Translations under genes and position numbers: made by a program
Part shown: positions 1 through 8,791 of the stretch, piece by piece
How the letters are laid out: the number at the start of each line of letters is the position of its first letter
How positions within the stretch are numbered: the first letter of the stretch is position 1
NCBI RefSeq assembly: GCF_003610915.1
Contig: NZ_NSDJ01000002.1
Span: forward strand, 620,001-684,000
Length of the DNA: 64,000 nucleotides
Origin: Rahnella variigena
GTDB lineage: Bacteria > Pseudomonadota > Gammaproteobacteria > Enterobacterales > Enterobacteriaceae
Reading direction: 5' to 3'
The notes under the pieces: generated by a model
Seen by the model: the letters and a program-made list of their open reading frames with translations, nothing else
What the model was told of the DNA's origin: nothing
The model's database searches: none

Positions 1-183
1 GGCAATTTGTGGTCCGAGTAACACCACATCTGCGGCGGCACCTTTTTCGGCAGCCAGTGTTTCTGGGAATGCTTCGATAATGACCGGTACTTCATATTTC
101 TCGGCCTGGACTTTCATTTTAGAAACCAGCAACGAGGTAGACATTCCGGCGGAACAAAACAAATAAATGACTTTCTTTTCCAT
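1..183 (-). CDS. chbB: PTS lactose/cellobiose-family IIB component, ChbB-like (partial, runs off the left edge)
   Basis: The reverse strand encodes the first 61 residues of a small cytoplasmic PTS IIB protein. It starts [19 protein letters not shown]; Cys10 lies in the phosphate-accepting CSAGMSTS loop typical of this family. The visible part follows E. coli ChbB, as I recall it, almost residue for residue, including [13 protein letters not shown] and [10 protein letters not shown]. ChbB passes phosphate from IIA to the sugar (chitobiose or cellobiose) during uptake. The rest of the gene and any chbCA partners lie outside the window. It is divergent from a LacI-family regulator about 350 bp away, whereas the E. 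coli chb operon uses ChbR and NagC, so control may differ here. The exact sugar cannot be told from IIB alone. Confidence 0.9.
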   Translation of the reverse strand, partial: MEKKVIYLFCSAGMSTSLLVSKMKVQAEKYEVPVIIEAFPETLAAEKGAAADVVLLGPQIA

Positions 184-486
184 GATGAAACCCTCATATC
201 CCGAATAAATTACAGCTCCGACAACGGTTCCTGGTAAACCAGTAAGAATGCTTTCAAAGCCAATCGATGAAAATGACCTATTGTCTCTGCCTGAATGGAG
301 TATACGGCATCGCTTAGGCAGGGGATAATTCTCAACTAACCAAAATTGTCTCTCCTTGACCAACGCCTATGACTCCCTTCACGTTTTGGGCAAATAATTC
401 GCGGGGATAAATAAGATTGCGGCGCCCATGAAGCAACAACAAATTAACATTTAAGCCTACCTAAGCCGGTTATGTTATGAGAAACT
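184..486. other. Divergent intergenic region between chbB and the LacI-family gene
   Basis: About 300 bp with no gene. It must hold the chbB promoter on the minus strand and the regulator promoter on the plus strand. A short semi-palindrome, TTTTGGGCAAAT at about 384-395, loosely resembles the core of the perfect operator at 487-510 and could be a weak second site. I see no convincing -35/-10 pair or CRP site. Confidence 0.4.
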
Positions 487-510
487 AAGAATGTTTGCGC
501 AAACATTCTT
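487..510. promoter_or_regulatory. Perfect 24-bp palindrome, probable LacI-family operator
   Basis: The half-site AAGAATGTTTGC is followed directly by its exact reverse complement GCAAACATTCTT, centred between 498 and 499. A central CG in an AT-richer palindrome is the usual LacI/GalR operator form. It lies just upstream of the preferred GTG start of the LacI-family gene, where binding would block its transcription, so autorepression is the simplest reading. That also argues against a translation start at 495, inside the palindrome. Confidence 0.7.
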
Positions 511-530
511 GTATCGATCCCCGGACATCA

Positions 531-1565
531 GTGAACAACGTTTTGAATACTAAAATAAAAACCCAAAAAGGCCGTTCCCGTACGGCTACGCTCGAAGATG
601 TCGCCCAGGCTGCCGGACTTTCTCCGATGACAGTCAGCCGCGCCTTAAACAATCCCAAAGTCGTTCGCCCTGCGACCATCGCGCGCGTGATGGAAGCGGT
701 CAACAGCACCGGATACATCCCGAATATGCTGGCCGGTGGACTGGCGACCAGCCGCACCAAACTCATTGCCGTGGTGGTGCCACAAATTAACAACAACATG
801 TTTGTCGATACCGTTCAGGCGATCAGCGATCAGCTGGCGGCACGCGGTTACCACATGTTGCTGTGTATTGTCGGCTACGAGCCGGAAGACGAAACCGATA
901 TTGTCTCGACGCTGCTTTCCCGCCGGCCGGATGGCATCGTGCTGACCGGTATTCATCACACGTCAGAACTGAAAAGAATCATTCTTAACGCCAATATTCC
1001 GGTGGTAGAGATTTGGGATCTCACGCCAACACCGATTGATATGCTGATTGGCTTCTCGCATGAAAAAGTCGGTAATGCCATCGGGGAATACTTCGCCGCT
1101 AAAGGGTTTACGCATTTTGGTTTTATCTGCGCCTCAGACCGCCGCGCGATGGTACGTAAAAACGGAGCGATAAGCGTATTGCGGGCAATTCCTGAGCACG
1201 ACATAAAAGAAGTGATTGTCTCACGTCCCGCTAATATGGAAGTCGGACGCCAGGCACTGCGCCAGTTGCTTGAGAGCGGTCACCGGTTCGACGCCATCAT
1301 TTGCAGTTCCGACACCCTGGCCCAGGGCGCCATTATGGAAGCTGAAGCGCATGGCTTACGTGTTCCCGATGATTTCTCGGTGATCGGTTTTGCGGATTTG
1401 AATTTTGCTGCACACAACCGCCCTGCCATTACCACCGTCAGCGTCGATAAATGGGATTCAGGCATCCGCGCGGCGGACATGCTGGCGGATAAAATCGAAG
1501 GCATCGCGGTTGAGGAACCTATAGTCGATATCGGCTACCGGCTTGTTATCAGGGAATCAGCCTGA
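531..1565 (+). CDS. LacI-family transcriptional regulator, GntR (gluconate repressor)-like subgroup
   Basis: A DNA-binding repressor of 344 residues from the preferred GTG at 531. The N-terminal helix-turn-helix contains TLEDVAQAAGLSPMTVSRAL, followed by the hinge-helix region YIPNMLAGGLATSRT; the rest is a periplasmic-binding-protein-like effector domain. Phrases such as LAARGYHMLLCIVGYEPE and DGIVLTG resemble the gluconate repressor branch (GntR/IdnR) more than LacI or GalR. The frame stays open to a TTG at 495, but that codon lies inside a perfect operator palindrome; 531 (GTG) or 543 (TTG) is more credible. Its 3' end overlaps the convergent AraC gene by 9 bp. The divergent chbB-like PTS gene is the obvious second target. 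The ligand is unknown. Confidence 0.85.
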   Translation: MNNVLNTKIKTQKGRSRTATLEDVAQAAGLSPMTVSRALNNPKVVRPATIARVMEAVNSTGYIPNMLAGGLATSRTKLIAVVVPQINNNMFVDTVQAISDQLAARGYHMLLCIVGYEPEDETDIVSTLLSRRPDGIVLTGIHHTSELKRIILNANIPVVEIWDLTPTPIDMLIGFSHEKVGNAIGEYFAAKGFTHFGFICASDRRAMVRKNGAISVLRAIPEHDIKEVIVSRPANMEVGRQALRQLLESGHRFDAIICSSDTLAQGAIMEAEAHGLRVPDDFSVIGFADLNFAAHNRPAITTVSVDKWDSGIRAADMLADKIEGIAVEEPIVDIGYRLVIRESA

Positions 1566-2366
1566 TGCCTTTTGTCGACTCTCCGTGCGAAGGAGGGCAT
1601 TTTGAAACTGCCCCGGCGTCTTTCCAAAACGTTGCCGGAAGACGTCGATATAAGCACTGACGTTGCTGTAACCACTTCTTAACGCCACCTCGCTGACCGG
1701 CAAGCCGGCAAGCACCCATTGCAATGAAGTGACAACTTTTGCCTGCTGTCTCCACTGGCTAAAACTGAGGCCGGTTTGTTGAGTAAACAAACGACTCAGG
1801 TTGCGAACGCTGAGCCCCCATTGTTGGGCAAGCTGCGTCTGGTCCAGCTCGCATGCCGGGTTTTTCAGTAATTGATTCGCGACATTACGCGCCCGGCGAT
1901 CGACGGGCAACGTCAACTGAAGCGGCAAGTCAGGAGCTCCGGCAATTTCAAAGCCTAATAATTTGAGAAGATGGCTTTGATATTCCGCAGGGGATGAAAG
2001 ATCACCTTCCCGGCACAGGCGTTCCAAAATCGCCATCACGAAGGCATCTGCCCCATAGACACCCGGATGAGCGGGAAACGGTGAGCAGGAAGCAGGTTCA
2101 AGGTAAAGGCTTTGACCTTTCACGCCTGCCGGAACCCAGGCGCTGTGGCTGACATCAGCGGGAAACCATCCCAGTGATCCCGGTGTGACAGTCCACTGTA
2201 CTGACGTCGTTTCAATGACAAGAATGCCATGACTCAACCAGTACAGCTGACCGGATGCGTGTTTATGCCAGGGCGTCGAATGCAGACTGTCGTAGTCGAA
2301 TCTTTCAATTTTCATCTTCTGGCCGGTTAACCGTATATCTTGTCCAGATACGGATAATACCCTCAT
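1557..2366 (-). CDS. AraC-family transcriptional regulator with N-terminal cupin domain
   Basis: About 269 residues from the ATG at 2366, chosen because GGAAGAG sits 4-9 bases upstream; an ATG at 2315 and an upstream one at 2396 are also in frame. The N-terminal half is a cupin-type sensor (WHKHASGQLYWLSHG, GSLGWFPADVSHSAW). The C-terminal ~100 residues hold the two AraC helix-turn-helix motifs (LDQTQLAQQWGLSVRNLSRLF; SEVALRSGYSNVSAYIDVF). Small cupin-AraC proteins of this type often control a neighbouring exporter or enzyme. The divergent NTF2-like gene starts only 43 bp away, so both promoters share that gap. The effector is unknown. Confidence 0.85.
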   Translation of the reverse strand: MRVLSVSGQDIRLTGQKMKIERFDYDSLHSTPWHKHASGQLYWLSHGILVIETTSVQWTVTPGSLGWFPADVSHSAWVPAGVKGQSLYLEPASCSPFPAHPGVYGADAFVMAILERLCREGDLSSPAEYQSHLLKLLGFEIAGAPDLPLQLTLPVDRRARNVANQLLKNPACELDQTQLAQQWGLSVRNLSRLFTQQTGLSFSQWRQQAKVVTSLQWVLAGLPVSEVALRSGYSNVSAYIDVFRQRFGKTPGQFQNALLRTESRQKASG

Positions 2367-2409
2367 CCGCTCTTCCCGTACTCTTACTGTTCTCAAAATG
2401 GAGGAACCG

Positions 2410-2802
2410 ATGAAAAAGACAACTCAGACAGTCATTGATGCACTGCAAAACGTGGTCTGCAGCCCTGAACACAGCGAGCATGAAATTGCCCTTTACTTTG
2501 ATCCGGGCTATCAGCAGGTGGTCGATGGTCACCGGCTCGATTACCGCGAATTTATTCAGCATATGGCGCTGCTTAAATCACAGACCACACAAATAAAAGT
2601 CTCTGTTCTGTCAGCTGTCACGGAGGATCAGACGGTGTTTACACACCATCATGTCAACGCAGCAAAAATTCAGGGTGAACACTGTGAATTTGAAGTTTTT
2701 GCCCGCTTCACGTTGTCATCTGGAAAGATCATCCGCTGCGAAGAACTCACCCGGATGATTCGCGGCACATCAGGCGACCGCGATCTTGGGGGCAGACATT
2801 AA
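2410..2802 (+). CDS. NTF2-like (SnoaL-type) small protein
   Basis: A cytoplasmic protein of 130 residues. The ATG at 2410 is preferred over 2398 because GGAGG lies just upstream at a normal distance. The pattern is an N-terminal helix, then a phenylalanine/tyrosine-rich stretch (YFDPGYQQVVDG), then long beta strands (HCEFEVFARFTLSSGKIIRC, RCEELTRMI), which fits the cone-shaped NTF2/SnoaL fold. Family members bind or isomerise small hydrophobic ligands, but catalytic residues cannot be assigned. It is divergent from the AraC gene, a frequent regulator-target arrangement. The last residues (GDRDLGGRH) match the common acidic/arginine tail of SnoaL-like proteins. Function is unknown. Confidence 0.7.
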   Translation: MKKTTQTVIDALQNVVCSPEHSEHEIALYFDPGYQQVVDGHRLDYREFIQHMALLKSQTTQIKVSVLSAVTEDQTVFTHHHVNAAKIQGEHCEFEVFARFTLSSGKIIRCEELTRMIRGTSGDRDLGGRH

Positions 2803-2804
2803 CA

Positions 2805-2834
2805 GTCCCCCACTCTTTGCTTAGGGGTGGGGAC
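2805..2834. terminator. GC-rich hairpin between convergent genes
   Basis: GTCCCCCAC at 2805-2813 pairs with GTGGGGAC at 2827-2834 apart from one bulged C. It lies just after the stop of the NTF2-like gene and before the end of the convergent MFS gene. There is no clear T-run, so termination is inferred from position. Confidence 0.4.
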
Positions 2835-2895
2835 CACCACCCGATAACCAGGCTTAATTGATAGGTTACCCTTCACTCGCTACCTGGTCTGGTGG

Positions 2896-4098
2896 TCAGG
2901 TCAGCGCGCCCCTCACCTTTAGTCCAATAACGAGCGTGGCAAAAAACATGATGCAACTGGCGGTGATGAAAACACCTGTTGCACCGCTGATACCAAAGAG
3001 TAATCCTCCCAACGCCGCACCCGCAGCAATTGAGGACTGAACGGCTGCGACTACCATGCCGCCAGCGGTTTCAGCCTGATCGGGAACCGAACGCGCTACC
3101 CAGCTTGACCACGCAACCGGTACGCCACCAAATGCCATCCCCCACAACGCGACGAAAAACATTAATCCCTTTTCCTCCAGTGGCAGCAAAATCATGCTTA
3201 ATGCCGCGAAACCGACAAGTGCTGGCATGAGTATCAGGGTAAGACGCAGGCTTCTCTCCATCAGCCACCCGGCCAGCAGCGTACCGATAAAATTAGCGAT
3301 GCCAAATCCAAGCAGTATCAAAGACAAACGATCCACATCGAGTTGGGCAATATTTTCAAGCGCCGGGCGAATATAGGTAAACAGCGCATACTGACCCGTA
3401 TGGGCGATTACACACCCCGTCATTCCCATCGCAATGCCTGGGCGGCGGAGTAAATCCATGACAGATGACGTTATCGTCATTCTACGCGGCGCCATTCCAG
3501 GAAGGGTAAACAGCTGAAAGATCAGTGTCAGCACGCCGACTGCGGTTGCAGCGATAAAAGCACTACGCCAGCCATAAAGCCCACCTAAATAGCTCCCCAG
3601 CGGGATCGAAACCACAGTACCGACAGCAATACCGCTAAAAATAATGGAGAGAGCACGCGGAACGCTTTTAGCAGGGACCAGCCGCATCGCTACGGCAGCA
3701 GCCATACTCCAGAAACCTCCCAGCGCGATGCCCAGCAAAATGCGCATGACTAACAGAACAGCCAGACTGGATGAAAGTGCGACAAGCAGGTTGGAGGCAA
3801 TCATCAGCACGGTAAAACCCAGCAAAACATTTCGGCGATCATAATTACGCGTCAGGCGGGGAACCATCAGACCCGCAAACAGGGCCACCACCGCCGTTAC
3901 CGTTACAGACTGACCAGCCAGAGCTTCGGTCACACCGAGATCGGCGGCCATGGGTGTCAACAGGCTGGCAGGAAGATATTCTGCAGTTAGCAAGCCAAAC
4001 ACACCCATCGTCAGTGATATCACGGCCATCCATGCAGACTCTTTGGGTTCCGCCCTCTTCAAACTCGCGGATACAGCTTCAGTTGCTTCATTTCTCAT
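2896..4098 (-). CDS. MFS transporter, DHA1 drug/nucleoside efflux type (NepI/YdhP-like)
   Basis: A 400-residue inner-membrane exporter with about twelve hydrophobic segments. The first segment ends in TAEYLPASLLTPMAADLGV, and GQSVTVTAVVALFAGL follows; both are very close to E. coli NepI (purine ribonucleoside efflux) and its YdhP/AraJ relatives. A charged loop with the DRR motif (NYDRRNVLLG) and the motif RILLGIALGGFWSM are typical of DHA1 antiporters. AGAAGAG is suitably placed before the start. It is divergent, across 63 bp, from a cupin AraC regulator that probably controls it. The substrate is not provable from sequence; a purine nucleoside, sugar or drug is possible. Confidence 0.8.
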   Translation of the reverse strand: MRNEATEAVSASLKRAEPKESAWMAVISLTMGVFGLLTAEYLPASLLTPMAADLGVTEALAGQSVTVTAVVALFAGLMVPRLTRNYDRRNVLLGFTVLMIASNLLVALSSSLAVLLVMRILLGIALGGFWSMAAAVAMRLVPAKSVPRALSIIFSGIAVGTVVSIPLGSYLGGLYGWRSAFIAATAVGVLTLIFQLFTLPGMAPRRMTITSSVMDLLRRPGIAMGMTGCVIAHTGQYALFTYIRPALENIAQLDVDRLSLILLGFGIANFIGTLLAGWLMERSLRLTLILMPALVGFAALSMILLPLEEKGLMFFVALWGMAFGGVPVAWSSWVARSVPDQAETAGGMVVAAVQSSIAAGAALGGLLFGISGATGVFITASCIMFFATLVIGLKVRGALT

Positions 4099-4161
4099 AA
4101 CACACTCTTCTTGGAGTAAAAATCACAATGCCAAGTCTAGAGTTGAGCAGCTGGACGATCT

Positions 4162-5205
4162 ATGATGCCACATCCTGATTTTTTACCCGAAACGCCGATT
4201 ATGTATGTGAATAAACATTTTGCCCTGTCATCCGAGCTCATCAGTGAACTGCTGCTGGAAATGCGCCTGCGTGGCGTGCAGTATCGCCGTTTACAGACTG
4301 GCTCTGAATTTGGCGTCGGTTTTAGCAACAGACCGGGACATGCCTATTTTCATTACATCGCTGTGGGCACTGCTGTGCTTCGTACGCGCGACGGGACGTT
4401 GCACGAACTGAAAGCCGGAAGCATGGTATTTATGCCGCAGGGTGAGGAGCATCAGCTTTTATCGGATGTCAGCTGTTCATTTCAACATATCGACACGTTA
4501 GGCTTTGCACCTTTGGGCGAGGCCGTCAGCGGAATCAATACTTGTCCGAGTTCGCATCCGACACCCAGCACGGTTCTGTTTTATGGCTGTATGGAGTTCG
4601 ATCTTGGTGGAATGCAGGGTCTTGGTAAACTGATGCCGCAAGCCATAGTGGTTGAGGCAAATGAACAGATCTATCCGGGACTGGTTCCCATACTGGGCGC
4701 GATGAAATTTGAAATCTGTTCCGGACGCGCAGGATTTGCGGGCATTCTGGCACGCCTCGCAGAAGTGGCGGCCGCCATGATTGTGCGTGGATGGATCGAA
4801 AACGGCAGCGAGAACGCCGCTGGCCTGATCGCTGCGTTACGTGATCCCCGACTCGCCCGTGCTATTCTGGCCATTCATCGCGATACGAGTCGGGAGTGGT
4901 CTGTTGCAGAGCTCGCTGCACAGTCGCATGTGTCACGTTCTGTTTTTGCTGAACGCTTCAAATCAATCATCGGCATACCTCCCCAGCGCTATGCAAGGGA
5001 GGTGCGAATGCGCATCGCAAGTCACTGGATTATTCACGATAAGATCTCAATTGACACCGTTGCTCTTCGCCTCGGTTATGCCTCACAGGCAGCGTTTAGC
5101 AGAGCTTTTAAGCGCATCAATGGATATCCGCCGGGCGCTATGCGTCAGCGACCCGCGAGACAAAGGGGAATCGCATCAATCACCCATCCGGGCTCTGCCG
5201 TTTAA
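4162..5205 (+). CDS. AraC-family regulator with cupin_6-type sensor domain
   Basis: About 347 residues. The N-terminal half matches the cupin_6 AraC group (HYIAVGTAVLRT, MVFMPQGEEHQLL), and the C-terminal half carries two helix-turn-helix motifs (WSVAELAAQSHVSRSVFAERF; IDTVALRLGYASQAAFSRAF). Regulators of this group commonly sit beside an MFS or oxidoreductase gene that they activate, and this one is divergent from the NepI-like exporter. The start is uncertain: neither the ATG at 4162 nor that at 4201 has a good ribosome site. It is probably cytoplasmic with an unknown small-molecule effector. Confidence 0.82.
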   Translation: MMPHPDFLPETPIMYVNKHFALSSELISELLLEMRLRGVQYRRLQTGSEFGVGFSNRPGHAYFHYIAVGTAVLRTRDGTLHELKAGSMVFMPQGEEHQLLSDVSCSFQHIDTLGFAPLGEAVSGINTCPSSHPTPSTVLFYGCMEFDLGGMQGLGKLMPQAIVVEANEQIYPGLVPILGAMKFEICSGRAGFAGILARLAEVAAAMIVRGWIENGSENAAGLIAALRDPRLARAILAIHRDTSREWSVAELAAQSHVSRSVFAERFKSIIGIPPQRYAREVRMRIASHWIIHDKISIDTVALRLGYASQAAFSRAFKRINGYPPGAMRQRPARQRGIASITHPGSAV

Positions 5206-5476
5206 ATGGATAAGGAGCATTTACCGCTGCTGGAAGACCAGAACCCTCAACGACGAAGCGAAATAAGAGATGGGAGAAAGGGTTAAAGGAGAAATCTGGT
5301 ACTCCGTGCCCATATGAAAAGCTATTTGATCTGTGCATTTGCCAAAAGCACTTTCACTCCACTCAGAGGTGTCGCAGTTCGCTAAAAAGCACGCCTCCAG
5401 GCTGACGTCATCTCTATTAGGATGGATATACCCACGGGGATCCGTTCCATCCTATTAAGAAATGAGTTATCCGTAT
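5206..5476. repeat. Intergenic region with a 9-bp inverted repeat (5418-5426 / 5446-5454)
   Basis: This gene-free stretch lies between the AraC gene and the end of the efflux operon. TAGGATGGA at 5418-5426 is matched by TCCATCCTA at 5446-5454, with a smaller nested pairing ACGG/CCGT in the loop. It sits just past the efflux operon's stop codon and may end that transcript, though no T-run follows on either strand. Nothing else is visible. Confidence 0.4.
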
Positions 5477-6847
5477 TTATGGGAACGTCGCCGAACCCCC
5501 GAATTCCAGATAGATTTTCGCCAGATTTTGGAACTGATTAAAGCGGTTTTCATCCAGTGATAGCTCCGCCTGGCGGCGCTTCTCCTGAGCATCAAGCCAA
5601 AATGAGACCGGCACAGCGCCCTGGCGATATCGTACTTCGTTCAGTCGCTCAGACTCCCTTGCCAGTTCAAGTCCTTCATGCAGCCTTTTTTCCTGCGCCA
5701 GTAACTGGTTACGCAGGGACAGCTCGTCTTCAATACTGCTCATCGCTTTATAAAGCGACTGCTTAAACTCCAGTAATCGCTGTTCGTAGTCGTTGCGGGC
5801 AATTTTTACTTCCACGCCCTGTTGCCTCCACTCGAGAAACGGCAGTGTCAGGTTGGCGCCAACGGAACCGACAGGATTTTGCAGGAAAGCCATCAGCGAG
5901 CTGCTGCTGGTACCCAGAGAACCGGTCAGACTGAAAGCGGGATAGAATTCGGTGCGCCTGATATCAACGGTGGCCAGAGCTTCACGCACCCGCCACTCTT
6001 TAGCACTGATATCGGGTCGGTGTCTCAGCACGCTCGCCGGAATGTTCGCATTAACCGCGGGCATTCCCCCTTTTGGCAACGTCATCGGTTCAGCCACGGG
6101 GCTGCCTGGCGCGGTACCCAGCAATACCGCCTGCTGATTCAACGCCTGCAAACGTTCACGCTGCAGCCCGGTGAGTCTGTTTTCCTGGGTCAGCAAGCTT
6201 TGCCGGGCATCAACCACATCAAGTGATGAAGCACCACCCGCGTGGTAGCGAGCCATCGCCAGGCGTAGCGTTTCTTTTGCATAACCGATGCTCTGCTGAA
6301 GGACGCTTATCTGTTGGTTAATAAAACCAATGCGCCAGTAGTTGTCACTGGCCTCTGAGAGCAAGGTCAGGCGTGCTGCACGCAGATCCTCTTCTGTGGC
6401 CTGACTTGCCCAAACCGCGGCATCTCGCTGCCGGGCTATTTTGCCCCACAGATCCAGTTCATAACTGGTATTCAGAGTGGTGGAGCTGCCCTTTTCCCAG
6501 CCAGATGCGCCGCTAAGTGGTTTTCTGCTGTCCATGCCCAGCGTCCCTTTTAACCCAGGATCGCTTGCAATGCCCACTCTCTCGGCGTCAAGCCTTGCCC
6601 GGTACATCCTTAACACGGCTAAAGCCACGTCATTATTGCTTGCCATCACCTGGCGTAACCAGCTATCAAGCAGGGGGTCATTAAACGCGTTCCAGTCAAA
6701 CGGTGCGGACTCCCCGTCGGCATCGTCGTGATACCAGCTGGCCGGATACTCTACGGCAGGCGCGTGATAGTCGCTTTTTAGTAAGTTTGCGCAGCCTGCG
6801 CTGAGCGTGGCGGCAAGGCATAAAGCCAAAGGGGATAATATTTTCAT
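5477..6847 (-). CDS. Outer-membrane efflux lipoprotein, TolC/NodT (OprM/OpmQ) family
   Basis: A 456-residue outer-membrane channel. It begins with a lipoprotein signal and lipobox LSAGC (Cys19), then two OEP repeats rich in long coiled-coil helices, including YELDLWGKIARQRDAA, a hallmark of NodT-type channels. Family members form a trimeric beta-barrel plus periplasmic tunnel that completes a tripartite pump. It starts 3 bp after macB stops, so it is the third gene of a macA-macB-channel operon. The same order is known in Pseudomonas pvdRT-opmQ, whereas E. coli macAB relies on unlinked tolC. The exported substrate is not evident. Confidence 0.9.
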   Translation of the reverse strand: MKILSPLALCLAATLSAGCANLLKSDYHAPAVEYPASWYHDDADGESAPFDWNAFNDPLLDSWLRQVMASNNDVALAVLRMYRARLDAERVGIASDPGLKGTLGMDSRKPLSGASGWEKGSSTTLNTSYELDLWGKIARQRDAAVWASQATEEDLRAARLTLLSEASDNYWRIGFINQQISVLQQSIGYAKETLRLAMARYHAGGASSLDVVDARQSLLTQENRLTGLQRERLQALNQQAVLLGTAPGSPVAEPMTLPKGGMPAVNANIPASVLRHRPDISAKEWRVREALATVDIRRTEFYPAFSLTGSLGTSSSSLMAFLQNPVGSVGANLTLPFLEWRQQGVEVKIARNDYEQRLLEFKQSLYKAMSSIEDELSLRNQLLAQEKRLHEGLELARESERLNEVRYRQGAVPVSFWLDAQEKRRQAELSLDENRFNQFQNLAKIYLEFGGSATFP

Positions 6848-6850
6848 AGG

Positions 6851-8791
6851 TTACTCGCTGGCCAGTGAAGCGACCGGATCCATCCTTGCCGCCTTGCGGG
6901 CGGGGAGATAACCGAAGATCATGCCAATGATTGTTGAACAGACAAATGCGGCGGCAGCAGCCTGCCAGGAATAGATGGCGGTAAACATTCCGCCTGCCAG
7001 TGCGGTGAAAAGAGCGCCTGCGGCATACGACAGCGCGATGCCTAATGCCCCCCCTATCAGGCACACCAGGACGGCCTCAATCATAAATTGCTGCATGATA
7101 TCGCTTCGACGCGCTCCCACCGCCATCCGCACGCCAATTTCATGGGTACGTTCGGTAACGGACACCAGCATGATGTTCATCACCCCAATACTGCCGATCA
7201 TCAGTGAGATGCAGGCAACCATAAGAATCAAAATGCTGAAAGTCATCGAAGTACTTTCGATGGATTTTCTTATCTGTTCAAAATTATAAAGCTGGAAGTC
7301 TTTTACGCGGTGACGCTGTGTCAACAGCTGAGATATAGCACTGACAGCGGCCTCGTTAGCCACATTGTCCTTCAGCCGGACGCTGATGCTGGTCAGTACC
7401 GGTTTACCTGCCATTCGGTACATTACCGTACTGTAGGGCATCCACACGGTAATACGGTTAGGTGCATAGCTACGGTTATTGCTCTTAGCGATGCCCACAA
7501 CGCGTGCAGGAACGGAACCGAGGAATACAATTTGCCCCAGCGCCTTTAACCCCGCCTCATCAAATAACGCTATGCGGGCATTTTCATCGATGATCACTTC
7601 CTGCAGGGCGTTACGATCGTCCCTGAACGTTGCCCCCTGCAAAATCTCGATGCCATTAACGCGGAAGTGATCTCGCCCAACGCCATTGATTGAGGCGGTT
7701 GCGGATTTTCCGCGAAAACGAATGGTGTCTGAGGCACTGACTTCCGGGCTTACGCTGTCAATAAATCCCTGCTTCGCCAGTGCTGCAGCATCTGCAGGCA
7801 CCAGCGTACGAATGCTTTCGGCGCTGTCGTCGAAGAAATCGCTCCCGGGATAAATGCTCACTACGTTGGTGCCCAGATCTTTAATATTCTCCAGCGTCCG
7901 CTGCTTCGCCCCTTCACCGAGCGCCACCACTGTGACCACGGCAGCGATGCCGAAAATAATTCCGGTCATGGTTAAGGTTGTGCGTAAACGGTGTGCGTTC
8001 ATCGCTTTCAGCGCCATTCCCAGCGATTCACGTGTACGATCGAGAAAACTTTGCCAACGACTTTGCCGGGTCCTGTTGGCGGGCGGCAGTTTTTCCGTCG
8101 CGGTCAGGCGGCTGCCGCTGTCTGAGATAATTTCGCCGTCGCGCAGTTCGATAATCCGCTGAGCATGTTGCGCCACCTTCATGTCGTGGGTCACTATCAC
8201 CACGGTATGACCCCGCTGGTGAAGTTCGCTGAGGATGGCCAGCACTTCCTGCCCTGACTGTGAATCCAGCGCACCGGTCGGTTCGTCCGCCAGAATTATC
8301 TCCCCGCCATTAATCAGCGAGCGGGCAATACTGACGCGCTGTTGCTGACCGCCGGAAAGTTCACCGGGTTTATGATGCTCCCGCCCTTCCAGCCCGAGCC
8401 TGCCCAGCAGTGCTGCGGCTCGCAGCCGACGCTGGTCACGCCCGCTGTTGGCGTAAATCGCAGGGATCTCAACATTGCCCAGTGCGCTGAGGTCTGGCAT
8501 CAAATGATAGCGCTGGAAGATAAAGCCGATATGTTCCCGGCGTATTCTTGCAAGCTCATCCGGTGAAAGCTGGGCAGCATTTTGCCCGCCGATGTAATAA
8601 TCCCCGCTGTCGGGGACATCAAGGCAACCCATGATGTTCATCAGGGTCGATTTACCCGACCCTGAGGCGCCGATAATCGCCACCAGTTCACCTGCCGCGA
8701 TCGTCAGACTCACCTCTTTGAGGACGGTAAGCGTCTGGCCACCATTACGGTAGGTACGGCTAATACCGTTAAGCTCAATAATATTGCTCAC
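6851..8791 (-). CDS. macB: MacB-type ABC exporter: ATPase plus four-helix permease
   Basis: A 646-residue inner-membrane protein. The N-terminal ATPase has Walker A GASGSGKST (residues 41-49), signature LSGGQQQRVS (about 145-154) and Walker B IILADE (about 165-170). After a linker comes the membrane part: one helix near residue 275, a periplasmic MacB domain, and three C-terminal helices (ILILMVACISLMIGSIGVMN, MIEAVLVCLIGGALG, AAAFVCSTIIGMIFG). MacB drives export of macrolides, enterotoxin or siderophore-like molecules with MacA and an outer-membrane channel, working as a periplasmic mechanotransmitter. Its start overlaps the macA stop by 4 bp (ATGA), so translation is coupled. It could equally be called PvdT-like. 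Confidence 0.92.
   Translation of the reverse strand: MSNIIELNGISRTYRNGGQTLTVLKEVSLTIAAGELVAIIGASGSGKSTLMNIMGCLDVPDSGDYYIGGQNAAQLSPDELARIRREHIGFIFQRYHLMPDLSALGNVEIPAIYANSGRDQRRLRAAALLGRLGLEGREHHKPGELSGGQQQRVSIARSLINGGEIILADEPTGALDSQSGQEVLAILSELHQRGHTVVIVTHDMKVAQHAQRIIELRDGEIISDSGSRLTATEKLPPANRTRQSRWQSFLDRTRESLGMALKAMNAHRLRTTLTMTGIIFGIAAVVTVVALGEGAKQRTLENIKDLGTNVVSIYPGSDFFDDSAESIRTLVPADAAALAKQGFIDSVSPEVSASDTIRFRGKSATASINGVGRDHFRVNGIEILQGATFRDDRNALQEVIIDENARIALFDEAGLKALGQIVFLGSVPARVVGIAKSNNRSYAPNRITVWMPYSTVMYRMAGKPVLTSISVRLKDNVANEAAVSAISQLLTQRHRVKDFQLYNFEQIRKSIESTSMTFSILILMVACISLMIGSIGVMNIMLVSVTERTHEIGVRMAVGARRSDIMQQFMIEAVLVCLIGGALGIALSYAAGALFTALAGGMFTAIYSWQAAAAAFVCSTIIGMIFGYLPARKAARMDPVASLASE

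Noticed and set aside
495..530. TTG at 495 as start of the LacI-family gene
   Set aside because: It lies inside the perfect palindrome, has no ribosome site, and adds residues (RKHSCIDPRTS) unlike any LacI N-terminus.
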